NCBI GenBank assembly: GCA_038078755.1
Contig: JBBTSQ010000023.1
Coordinates: 1-19,762 of the forward strand
Reading direction: 5' to 3'
Source: JBBTSQ01 sp038078755
Lineage (GTDB): Bacteria > Patescibacteriota > Minisyncoccia > Phycocordibacterales > JBAYGS01
Length of the DNA: 19,762 nt
In this document: positions 14,062 through 18,702 of the stretch, in pieces
Layout of the letters: every line of letters begins with the position of its first letter
Position numbering within the stretch: the stretch's first letter is position 1
Made by a program: the position numbers and the translations under genes
Notes under the pieces: generated by a model
Databases searched by the model: none
The model's input: the letters and a program-made list of their open reading frames with translations, nothing else
Told to the model about the DNA's origin: nothing

Positions 14062-14292
14062 TCACCTTTTTGTGGATTGGCCCGCTTTCCAAATGATATC
14101 TTCGATCTCACCGTCGGGAACGGGTCGAGGTGGAATCAATGCCTGACGAGCTCCTTCAGCCTCTTCGGCTTCAAAGAGCTGTCGTTCACTCTCATCGATG
14201 GATTGTTGGATTCGGGCCACTTCTTCGGGACTATTGTAATGAACCAAATGCGGATACTCGGCTTTGATTTCCGGCATGGCGTGTACACCCAT
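14062..14292 (-). CDS. Small coiled-coil-like hypothetical protein (first of a tandem pair)
   Basis: 76 residues from the ATG at 14292; an internal ATG at 14277 (MPEIKAEYPHLVHYN) is an alternative. The core HYNSPEEVARIQQSIDESER, followed by QLFEAEEAEGARQALI, is predicted helical and strongly acidic, then comes PPRPVPDGEIEDIIWKAG. It is homologous along its length to the next gene, which is basic in the same place, so the pair could form a heterodimer (inference). No known domain was recognised. The two genes form an operon ending in the hairpin at 13755-13794. A terminator at 14361-14390 separates the pair from the ORF upstream of it. Confidence 0.68.
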   Translation of the reverse strand: MGVHAMPEIKAEYPHLVHYNSPEEVARIQQSIDESERQLFEAEEAEGARQALIPPRPVPDGEIEDIIWKAGQSTKR

Positions 14293-14360
14293 AGATTTTT
14301 CTTTTTTGATTGTTCAATTCCATATTCAGAATACACCTTCGGATATTTTGTTGCAAGGAA

Positions 14361-14390
14361 AAACAAAACGGCGTCCGAGGGCGCCGTTTT
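14361..14390 (-). terminator. Terminator upstream of the small paralogue pair
   Basis: A 9-bp stem AAAACGGCG/CGCCGTTTT (14365-14373 with 14382-14390). On the minus strand it is followed by G and five T. It ends a minus-strand unit lying above 14400. Confidence 0.8.
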
Positions 14391-14405
14391 CGATTGGGTC
14401 ACGAG

Positions 14406-14546
14406 CTAATCGCGACAGTTTTGCAGGGTGCGTGATTTCTCACGAACACCTGCAAGGAGCAACTTGAGCCAGTCAGGTGTACGAAAATTTTTGTACACCC
14501 GACACACCTCTTTTCGAGTGTGCCTTCCTGATGTGCGAGCACTCAT
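14406..14546 (-). CDS. Possible 46-residue protein, or a structured RNA
   Basis: An open frame with ATG at 14546 and a terminator 15 bases after its stop. The peptide contains RTRKEVCRVYKNFRTPDWLK-like text (residues 10-28 read TRKEVCRVYKNFRTPDWLK) and LLLAGVREKSRTL, a plausible basic protein. An in-frame ATG at 14591 would add 15 residues. The same stretch also folds strongly on the minus strand. It has a 24-base near-palindrome (14476-14499), a hairpin with a GAAA loop closed by TCGTGA/TCACG within TTGCAG/CTGCAA (about 14420-14456), and GTCGCGA/TCGTGAC (about 14398-14416). Coding and structured-RNA readings are both open, and I cannot decide between them. Confidence 0.4.
   Translation of the reverse strand: MSARTSGRHTRKEVCRVYKNFRTPDWLKLLLAGVREKSRTLQNCRD
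14476..14499. repeat. 24-base near-perfect palindrome
   Basis: GGTGTACGAAAA followed by TTTTTGTACACC, with one G-T position. It could be an RNA stem or an operator. Confidence 0.6.
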
Positions 14547-14610
14547 AGTTTGTAGGTTTTTTACTGTTCCATATATAAGTGTACTCCGCATAAAAGACAG
14601 CGCAAATAAG

Positions 14611-14619
14611 TTATCCACA
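14611..14619 (+). promoter_or_regulatory. Perfect DnaA box
   Basis: TTATCCACA matches the consensus TTATNCACA. The following bases ATATGTCCTTTA (14621-14632) recur in reverse complement at 18047-18058, beside another perfect DnaA box. Confidence 0.55.
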
Positions 14620-14628
14620 GATATGTCC

Positions 14629-14656
14629 TTTACATAAAAGACACGCTTGATACAAT
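14629..14656 (+). promoter_or_regulatory. Strong promoter facing into a gene-poor region
   Basis: TTTACA (14629-14634), 16 bases, extended -10 TGA-TACAAT (hexamer 14651-14656). Predicted +1 near 14663. Confidence 0.55.
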
Positions 14657-14695
14657 GACTCCAGAACAAGCGAAACATCTCCAAATCGCTTGGGA

Positions 14696-14857
14696 TTATA
14701 AAAGACATTCATCCCACTTGTCTTCAATCCATTGTTCTTTGATCAGGTAGGACGGCCATCCTAGTTTCGAAAGATTCTCTGGATGAGTTCCGATTTTGAG
14801 GCTTTACACATACTTCCACGCTTTCTTAATTTTTTTTGCATCAAGTATTGTGTCACC
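14696..14857 (-). pseudogene. Decayed minus-strand reading frame
   Basis: Two segments in one frame, separated by a single TAA (14804-14806). The first is 14807-14857 (GDTILDAKKIKKAWKYV); the second is 14699-14803, containing THPENLSKLGWPSYLIKEQ and WIEDKWDECLL, then TAA. The composition looks protein-like. A run of eight T (14830-14837) in the middle is a likely frameshift point: from the neighbouring frame SDPKVTQYLMQKK would join IKKAWKYV. No start was found. The family is not recognised. Confidence 0.3.
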
Positions 14858-14893
14858 TTAGGATCACTGACTCACTCTGTGGAACCCTTTCAC

Positions 14894-14947
14894 AAACCGC
14901 CAACGAAGTACCCTTTCCCCAAGGACCACTTCTAAGGCGGTTTTTGT
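14894..14947 (+). terminator. Composite terminator
   Basis: Outer stem AAACCGCC (14894-14901) with GGCGGTTT (14936-14943), inner GAAGT/ACTTC and CCTTT-CCCC-AAGG, followed by a T-run. Confidence 0.7.
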
Positions 14948-14966
14948 TTAGGTAGGTTTAATAAGT

Positions 14967-14999
14967 TTGACTTGACACTAAATTTTAGTATGCTAACGT
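14967..14999 (+). promoter_or_regulatory. Tandem promoter before a short transcript
   Basis: Overlapping TTGACT (14967-14972) and TTGACA (14972-14977) -35 boxes are each 16 bases from a -10-like box: TATGCT (14989-14994) and TGC-TAACGT (14994-14999). Confidence 0.45.
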
Positions 15000-15050
15000 A
15001 TACATGTGAATACGACAGTAGAAGTCTAGGTCACAAAAGGCGCCGCCACC

Positions 15051-15110
15051 ATGCGGAAAAAAATTGGTCCTTCCCACAAAACAATCAAGGATAGTGGGCC
15101 CCCGCAGTAA
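15051..15110 (+). CDS. Possible 19-residue peptide on a short transcript
   Basis: The ATG at 15051 opens MRKKIGPSHKTIKDSGPPQ and stops at 15108-15110, inside the terminator loop, as happens in other genes here. The unit from about 15001 to 15128 has its own promoter and terminator. AAAAGG lies 12 bases upstream, rather far for a Shine-Dalgarno sequence. It could be a microprotein or simply a small RNA of about 125 bases. Confidence 0.3.
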   Translation: MRKKIGPSHKTIKDSGPPQ

Positions 15111-15128
15111 AATGCGGGGTGTTTTTTT
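15100..15128 (+). terminator. Terminator of the short transcript
   Basis: CCCCGCA/TGCGGGG stem (15100-15106 with 15113-15119), loop GTAAAA, then TG and seven T. Confidence 0.88.
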
Positions 15129-15160
15129 GTATACAGTACTATCTTTTAATACTTGAGCAC

Positions 15161-15204
15161 GTAAAATACATAAGCCAGACTTATGTATTTTACTGGGTTT
15201 TTTT
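15161..15204 (+). terminator. AT-rich hairpin with T-run downstream of the short transcript
   Basis: A perfect 14-bp stem (15161-15174 with 15180-15193), loop CCAGA, followed after TGGG by seven T. A second, weaker barrier before the convergent cca gene. Confidence 0.65.
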
Positions 15205-15212
15205 GGTCTAGT

Positions 15213-15229
15213 GTCTGTGCTCTGTTGTC
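15213..15229 (-). repeat. Second copy of the purine-rich 17-mer
   Basis: GACAACAGAGCACAGAC on the minus strand, one base different from 2420-2436. Next to it is a run of eight C (15238-15245). Confidence 0.5.
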
Positions 15230-15247
15230 TGTCGTCTCCCCCCCCAG

Positions 15248-16786
15248 CTACACCCTATGTTTTTTATGCAATTCCGTCACCAATTTCTCATCTTCCTCCT
15301 CTTTTTTGTCTTTTCCTGCTTCGCCGAGTGTTTTGAGGTCGTTTGGCGGGATTTTCGAAAGCTCTAGTGCTCGTTTCACAAGAAACTCTTCGGTATTCTT
15401 CTTTGGATCCTCTAGCACTTCTTCCAAAAGAGCGTGCAGTATTAAGCCAATCCGAGGGCTTGGTGTTTCACGTGTAACCTCCATTATCTTTTTACCATCA
15501 ATTTTGAGCATTCCCACCGAAATCGGGTCGCGCATCGCCTCTTCGATCATGGCGTGGTACTTTCGCAATCGGTACGGGTCTGCTTTCGGTCGGCCAGTGC
15601 CGATACGGTCGCAGATTCGGACATTCATCAAATCCCAAATGTGCTCTTTTCCGACATTTGCCACCATTCTCCGCACCGCAGAGAGGGTGATTTGTTCGGT
15701 ATCGGAGAAAAACATATGCCAACGGACCAGTTTCACGACTTTTTCGGTCAAAATAGCTGGAAAGTGAAGCCGTTCCATGATTTTTCGGGTGACCCGTGCC
15801 CCGACCACCTCGTGGCCATAGAAGGTAAACTGCTTTGTTTCATGTGAAAAGCGCCGGGTTTCGGGTTTTGAGATGTCGTGAAAGAGCGCAGAAAGGCGGA
15901 TGTCGAGTGGCCAGCCTTTGTCGGCGGCGTGTTGGAGCGAACGGAGCAAATGCTCCCATACGTGGTAGGCGTGGGCTTGGTTCTGTTCTATTCCTACCGC
16001 TTTGAGCAATTCCGGCACCATGTATTCCAAAATACCCAGTCTTCGACACATTTCGATGCCGATCATGGGGTTTTTGGTCATCAACAGCTTTGAAAATTCA
16101 TCACGAATACGCTCTTTTGAGATGTGCTCGAGCAGTTTCATGTGTAACCGGATAGCTTCCTCGGTCTCGGTAGCGATGGCAAAATTGAGATCGGTAGCGA
16201 AGCGGACTGCTCGAATGATTCGCAAAGCATCTTCATTGAAACGGTCTTTTGCCTCCCCTACTGTGCGGATTGTCCTTTTGATAATATCTTCTTGTCCTTT
16301 ATATGGATCAACCATCGTGCAATCAAAAAGGTCTTGTTTTGCAAGGGTTTTTGAAGATTTAGTACTGTTGAGCGCGATAGCATTTACGGTAAAGTCACGA
16401 CGAGCGAGATCGTCTTCGAGCTTGTCACTCCACTTCACCTCGTCAGGCCGTCTAAAATCGCTGTAGGTGCTTTCGGTTCGATATGGTGTCACCTCTACGA
16501 TTTTCAGTGTTTCATCGCTTGTGGCCTCATCCACGACCCCCACAGTGCCATATTTATTCTCGTAGAAGGTTTTTGGGAAGAGTGCAGTGATTTGTTCGGG
16601 AGTGGCGTTGGTTGTCACATCCCAGTCTTTCGGTTTTCGTTCCAAAATCAGGTCGCGGACGCATCCACCAACCAAAAAAGCCTCAAAACCAGCGTTTTTG
16701 AGTGTTTCGGTTACACGTGAAACCTCCGGCGGGATCTGAAATTGGACGGTTTTCGTTGGGTTTTTACTATTTTTGACCGGTTTCAT
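15248..16786 (-). CDS. cca: CCA-adding tRNA nucleotidyltransferase with HD domain
   Basis: 512 residues. The nucleotidyltransferase head shows FLVGGCVRDLILERKPKDWD with the metal-binding pair D54/D56, and the helical neck shows LARRDFTVNAIALN and FNEDALRIIRAVRFATDLNF. An HD domain follows with LFHDISKPETRR (H303, D304) and FYGHEVVGARV (H325). The tail is lysine and glutamate rich. The enzyme adds or repairs the 3' CCA of tRNAs. This fits the three tRNA genes in the window, none of which encodes CCA. The HD part may give 2'-phosphatase or phosphodiesterase activity, as in some bacterial enzymes. A TAGAAT box ends 7 bases before the ATG, suggesting a leaderless mRNA. The coding sequence contains two sites close to the parS consensus (16709-16724 and 15464-15479). 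Confidence 0.97.
   Translation of the reverse strand: MKPVKNSKNPTKTVQFQIPPEVSRVTETLKNAGFEAFLVGGCVRDLILERKPKDWDVTTNATPEQITALFPKTFYENKYGTVGVVDEATSDETLKIVEVTPYRTESTYSDFRRPDEVKWSDKLEDDLARRDFTVNAIALNSTKSSKTLAKQDLFDCTMVDPYKGQEDIIKRTIRTVGEAKDRFNEDALRIIRAVRFATDLNFAIATETEEAIRLHMKLLEHISKERIRDEFSKLLMTKNPMIGIEMCRRLGILEYMVPELLKAVGIEQNQAHAYHVWEHLLRSLQHAADKGWPLDIRLSALFHDISKPETRRFSHETKQFTFYGHEVVGARVTRKIMERLHFPAILTEKVVKLVRWHMFFSDTEQITLSAVRRMVANVGKEHIWDLMNVRICDRIGTGRPKADPYRLRKYHAMIEEAMRDPISVGMLKIDGKKIMEVTRETPSPRIGLILHALLEEVLEDPKKNTEEFLVKRALELSKIPPNDLKTLGEAGKDKKEEEDEKLVTELHKKHRV
15464..15479 (-). promoter_or_regulatory. parS-like site 1 (inside cca)
   Basis: Minus strand GGTTACACGTGAAACA differs from the ParB site TGTTNCACGTGAAACA only at the first base. 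Confidence 0.6.
15836..15851 (+). promoter_or_regulatory. Weak parS-like site (inside cca)
   Basis: TGTTTCATGTGAAAAG has three differences from TGTTTCACGTGAAACA. Listed because it lies among stronger sites. Confidence 0.3.
16709..16724 (+). promoter_or_regulatory. parS-like site 2 (inside cca, near its 5' end)
   Basis: GGTTACACGTGAAACC has mismatches only at the two outermost bases. The 20-mer TTTCGGTTACACGTGAAACC is identical to that around site 3 in yraN, although the genes are read in opposite directions here. Confidence 0.6.
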
Positions 16787-16793
16787 TGGAGAT

Positions 16794-16799
16794 ATTCTA
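16794..16799 (-). promoter_or_regulatory. -10 box of cca (leaderless type)
   Basis: Minus strand TAGAAT, 7 bases before the ATG at 16786, with TTGTAT at a 17-base spacing as a possible -35. Confidence 0.5.
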
Positions 16800-16857
16800 C
16801 TCTTTATTTACTTTTTATACAATAACTCTAGTATTTTGTTGCATATATGAACATATG

Positions 16858-16866
16858 TGATATGTT
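16858..16866 (+). promoter_or_regulatory. Extended -10 of the HTH protein gene (leaderless type)
   Basis: TGA-TATGTT (hexamer 16861-16866), 6 bases before the ATG at 16873; TTGCAT (16839-16844) is a possible -35 at 16 bases. Confidence 0.5.
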
Positions 16867-16872
16867 ATGTAG

Positions 16873-17541
16873 ATGAGATTAAGAGTACAAGATAAAATAG
16901 AGGCCATTCGATTGAGAAAATTGGGCTATACCTATTCTGAAATTCGTAAAGTAATCCCCGTTTCAAAAAGCCTTCTTTCTGGTTGGTTTCGCGGGGTGCA
17001 AATGACCGAAGAAGAAGTTTTTTTGCTCGACACAGAAATATCCAAACAAGTTTTAATAGGAAGAATTAATGCTTCGAACACCAATCACCGGAGACGTTTG
17101 GACCGAGATAAAATTGTGTTCGAGTCTGCCCAAAAATCCTTTGAATTATTCAAGCACGACAGCTTTTTTATACTCGGAATTAGCTTGTATTGGGCGGAAG
17201 GAGGCAAGAAAGTATCTTGTTTTCAATTTATTAATTCAGATCCAGAAATGCTGCGCATGATGATTCGATGGATTGAAAAATATTTTAATTACCCAAAAGA
17301 ATGCCTTAAGTACCGTTTATTTATGCATGAGCTCTATGCCAATGAGAATTGTGAAAATTACTGGGCACAGGCTGTAGGTGTACCAAGGGATTTGTTTCAA
17401 AAAACCATATATAAACCAACGGCACACACGGTCAAGAAAAATTCAGAATACAAGGGGTGTTTACGAGTAAGTTTTGGAGGCGTAACCGAGCTACGGACCG
17501 TATTAGCTTGGCAAAAGCTATTAATCGAGTATTATAGGTAG
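16873..17541 (+). CDS. Helix-turn-helix protein, possibly a tRNA-associated endonuclease
   Basis: 222 residues. Residues about 5-40 form a resolvase-type helix-turn-helix (KIEAIRLRKLGYTYSEIRKV followed by PVSKSLLSGWFRG). After a basic linker (NTNHRRRLDRDK), residues about 98-215 read FFILGISLYWAEGGKK, FINSDPEMLRMMIRWIEKYF and ELRTVLAWQKLLIEYYR. The LGISLYWAEGGKK stretch, with hydrophobic helix then acidic residue, recalls one LAGLIDADG-type half-site; this is a resemblance and not a secure assignment. The gene ends 10 bases before tRNA-Arg, and the tRNA promoter lies in its last codons. Base composition is AT-richer than cca. A DNA-binding protein, perhaps of a mobile element, is the best reading; biochemical function is unknown. 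Confidence 0.72.
   Translation: MRLRVQDKIEAIRLRKLGYTYSEIRKVIPVSKSLLSGWFRGVQMTEEEVFLLDTEISKQVLIGRINASNTNHRRRLDRDKIVFESAQKSFELFKHDSFFILGISLYWAEGGKKVSCFQFINSDPEMLRMMIRWIEKYFNYPKECLKYRLFMHELYANENCENYWAQAVGVPRDLFQKTIYKPTAHTVKKNSEYKGCLRVSFGGVTELRTVLAWQKLLIEYYR
17508..17535 (+). promoter_or_regulatory. tRNA-Arg promoter inside the end of the HTH protein gene
   Basis: TTGGCA (17508-17513), 16 bases, TATTAT (17530-17535). Predicted +1 near 17542, 10 bases before the tRNA. It shares AATCGAGTAT with the tRNA-Gly promoter. Confidence 0.6.
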
Positions 17542-17551
17542 GTTATTTACT

Positions 17552-17623
17552 GCACCCGTAGTGAAATGGATATCACGCGACGCTTCGGACGTCGTATTGC
17601 AGGTTCGAGTCCTACCGGGTGCA
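17552..17623 (+). tRNA. tRNA-Arg(TCG)
   Basis: Acceptor GCACCCG/CGGGTGC, D arm GTGA/TCAC, anticodon stem CGACG/CGTCG with loop CTTCGGA (anticodon TCG, read as Arg CGA and others), a 4-base variable loop and T arm with loop TTCGAGT. The T stem GCAGG/CCTAC has one C-A mismatch. CCA is not encoded. Confidence 0.9.
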
Positions 17624-17670
17624 CACATATCAAAAAATCTGGACTGCTCCAGACTTTTTGATATGTGTGC
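17621..17670. other. 23-bp hairpin that starts in the last bases of tRNA-Arg
   Basis: 17621-17643 pairs with 17648-17670 with one mismatch and a CTGC loop. Its first three bases are the tRNA's GC and discriminator A. A U-tract follows only inside the stem (TTTTT), so it may act as a terminator or as a 3'-processing signal. Confidence 0.7.
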
Positions 17671-17675
17671 AAAGT

Positions 17676-17704
17676 TTGTATAAAAACAAATAATCGAGTA
17701 TACT
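17676..17704 (+). promoter_or_regulatory. tRNA-Gly promoter
   Basis: TTGTAT (17676-17681), 17 bases, TATACT (17699-17704) inside the palindrome CGAGTATACTCG. Predicted +1 near 17711, 41 bases before the tRNA. Confidence 0.6.
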
Positions 17705-17751
17705 CGTTGTTGTTTGGATGTATTTTTGCAGTCAGTTAAGGAAAATTTGAC

Positions 17752-17822
17752 GCGGGCATGGTTTAGTGGTAGAACACTACCTTGCCAAGGTAGGGATCCG
17801 AGTTCGATTCTCGGTGCCCGCA
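17752..17822 (+). tRNA. tRNA-Gly(GCC)
   Basis: Acceptor GCGGGCA/TGCCCGC, anticodon stem CTACC/GGTAG with loop TTGCCAA (anticodon GCC), T arm CCGAG-TTCGATT-CTCGG. CCA is not encoded. Its 3' end, from the T-loop onward, is repeated 181 bases downstream. Confidence 0.97.
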
Positions 17823-17825
17823 CAG
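17806..17825 (+). repeat. 20-bp direct repeat, left copy (3' end of tRNA-Gly)
   Basis: GATTCTCGGTGCCCGCACAG begins at the G of the T-loop TTCGA and ends just past the tRNA. An exact second copy is at 17987-18006. Confidence 0.9.
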
Positions 17826-17854
17826 AAAAAAAGTCCCCGAAAGGGGCTTTTTTA
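17826..17854. terminator. Terminator after tRNA-Gly
   Basis: CCCC-GAAA-GGGG stem flanked by A- and T-runs on either side, so usable on both strands. Confidence 0.8.
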
Positions 17855-17986
17855 TGTGCGGGCACAGTAAGTCACCTGCGCGACTTACGTCGGGAATCGA
17901 ACGCCGGAGCGATGTTTGGCTAGTAAGCCAAACCGCGAGGCGGTGCCCAGACCAAGTTGAGCGACGGCGAGACTTGAGTCGCGGGA

Positions 17987-18006
17987 GATTCTCGGTGCCC
18001 GCACAG
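17987..18006 (+). repeat. 20-bp direct repeat, right copy
   Basis: Exact copy of 17806-17825. The base before it differs (A instead of C), so homology begins at the T-loop G. Confidence 0.9.
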
Positions 18007-18150
18007 GAAAATAGTGAAACTGGGGATAACTCTGTGTACATGTGCATAAAGGACATATTCAAATTTATGTCCTTTTAAGGTCAAAAGTGGTATTATATGA
18101 CTATAAATAATGATATTTTAATTATATAGGTCAAAAATAGTGAAATACAG

Positions 18151-18174
18151 TAAGTGTTTCATATGAAACACTTA
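18151..18174. promoter_or_regulatory. 24-bp perfect palindrome containing a parS-like core
   Basis: Half-site TAAGTGTTTCAT and its exact complement. The inner 16 bases, TGTTTCATATGAAACA (18155-18170), equal the parS palindrome except for the central CG replaced by TA. A T-run (18178-18182) follows, so it might also be a terminator. Confidence 0.5.
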
Positions 18175-18197
18175 GCCTTTTTCGCGTGTAACACCCA

Positions 18198-18206
18198 TGC
18201 TATGAT
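18198..18206 (+). promoter_or_regulatory. Extended -10 promoter of yraN
   Basis: TGC-TATGAT, hexamer 18201-18206, predicted +1 near 18213, leaving a leader of about 6 bases. Confidence 0.5.
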
Positions 18207-18218
18207 TTATTGATAAAT

Positions 18219-18662
18219 ATGCCTCAAACAGAGAAACAAAAGGTGGGGAAGAAGGGCGAGGATTTAGCTTGCACCTATCTTTCTGAAAAAGGCTTTGAAA
18301 TCATTGATCGCAACTACTTGCGACCATGGGGAGAGATCGATATTGTGGCAAAAAAGGCTAAAAAGCTCTATTTTATTGAGGTTAAGAGCGTATCTGCCAA
18401 CCTTTCGGTTACACGTGAAACCCTACTTCGCATCTCCGCTGGCGCTTCGAACTACGCAGGGCAAGCACCCAATGACCACTATCGTCCAGAAGATAATGTT
18501 CATCCAAAAAAGCTCGAACGAATGCGAAAAGTGATTCAAACCTATCTCTTTTCAAAATACGGCGATAGGGAAGTCGACTGGCAATTTGATGTGGTGACCG
18601 TGTATCTTGATTACACTCTCAAAAAAGCCAAAGTGGAAAGACTTGAGAATGTGATTTTGTGA
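18219..18662 (+). CDS. yraN: YraN family protein (UPF0102), predicted endonuclease-like fold
   Basis: 147 residues from the ATG at 18219 (MPQTEKQKVGKKGEDLACTY); a TTG 9 bases earlier is less likely. The family signature is complete: GKKGEDLACTYLSEKGFEII, then RNYLRPWGEIDIVAKK and LYFIEVKSVS. These give the E, D and ExK residues (E14, D41, E54, K56) of the PD-(D/E)XK nuclease fold. The precise role of UPF0102 proteins is not settled; a part in DNA recombination or repair has been suggested. Here the protein has a longer middle insert (ISAGASNYAGQAPNDHYRPE). The coding sequence carries parS-like site 3 at 18407-18422. Confidence 0.93.
   Translation: MPQTEKQKVGKKGEDLACTYLSEKGFEIIDRNYLRPWGEIDIVAKKAKKLYFIEVKSVSANLSVTRETLLRISAGASNYAGQAPNDHYRPEDNVHPKKLERMRKVIQTYLFSKYGDREVDWQFDVVTVYLDYTLKKAKVERLENVIL
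18407..18422 (+). promoter_or_regulatory. parS-like site 3 (inside yraN)
   Basis: GGTTACACGTGAAACC, identical to site 2, and encoding VTRET in yraN. Confidence 0.6.
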
Positions 18663-18689
18663 TCTCTGTCTCTTTTGTCTTCTTTAATC

Positions 18690-18695
18690 TATACT
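18690..18695 (+). promoter_or_regulatory. -10 box of the hydrolase gene (leaderless type)
   Basis: TATACT followed by 7 bases and ATG at 18703. No extended -10 TG and no clear -35. Confidence 0.45.
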
Positions 18696-18702
18696 GTTAT
18701 AT

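Larger units (their letters stand above)
14663..14947 (+). ncRNA. Candidate transcript of about 285 bases with no clear product
   Basis: It runs from the promoter at 14629-14656 to the terminator at 14894-14947. Near the 5' end CAAGCGA/TCGCTTG forms a 7-bp hairpin (about 14667-14693). It does not show RNase P, tmRNA or SRP RNA signatures that I can recognise. The only plus-strand frame worth noting is 14783-14935, 50 codons, whose stop lies in the terminator loop; its composition is unconvincing. The minus strand of the same stretch holds remains of a reading frame, so the region may instead be decayed coding sequence. Confidence 0.3.
17826..18006. mobile_element. 181-bp structured insert at the 3' end of tRNA-Gly
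   Basis: The segment ends in an exact 20-bp copy of the tRNA-Gly 3' end, the geometry left by site-specific integration into a tRNA gene. There is no integrase inside, so it would be non-autonomous. Beyond the terminator it is closed by an 11-bp inverted repeat (17855-17865 with 17995-18005) that copies the tRNA acceptor stem. Inside are hairpins GTAAGTC/GACTTAC (17867-17888), GTTTGGCT/AGCCAAAC (17914-17933) and CCGC/GCGG (17933-17943). A reversed T-arm-like stretch, GGGAATCGAACGCCGG, is at about 17892-17907. It may instead be a duplicated, decayed tRNA region or a structured RNA. Confidence 0.5.
18007..18218. other. AT-rich gap with DnaA boxes: candidate replication-origin element
   Basis: No gene. 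TGTGCATAA (18041-18049) is a perfect DnaA box on the minus strand and TGGGGATAA (18021-18029) has one mismatch. TAAAGGACATAT (18047-18058) also occurs reversed beside the perfect box at 14611. The hairpin 18048-18057/18066-18075 follows. From about 18085 to 18135 the sequence is almost all A and T. Two parS-like sites follow before yraN. No dnaA gene is in the window, so the origin call is tentative. Confidence 0.35.

Noticed and set aside
15042..15054. GCCGCCACCATGC around the 19-codon frame resembles a eukaryotic Kozak sequence.
   Set aside because: The neighbouring promoter and terminator are bacterial, no vector sequence is seen, and the match is probably chance in a GC-rich patch.
17855..18005. 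Integron attC site or a complete intron-containing tRNA.
   Set aside because: The core sites GTTRRRY/RYYYAAC do not fit, and the internal arms do not make a cloverleaf: the hairpin GTTTGGCT/AGCCAAAC has a 4-base loop, and no T arm precedes the 3' acceptor strand.
17521..18078. Short frames across the tRNA genes (for example 17521-17865 and 17763-18062 on the minus strand).
   Set aside because: They translate tRNA and structured DNA and show no protein features.
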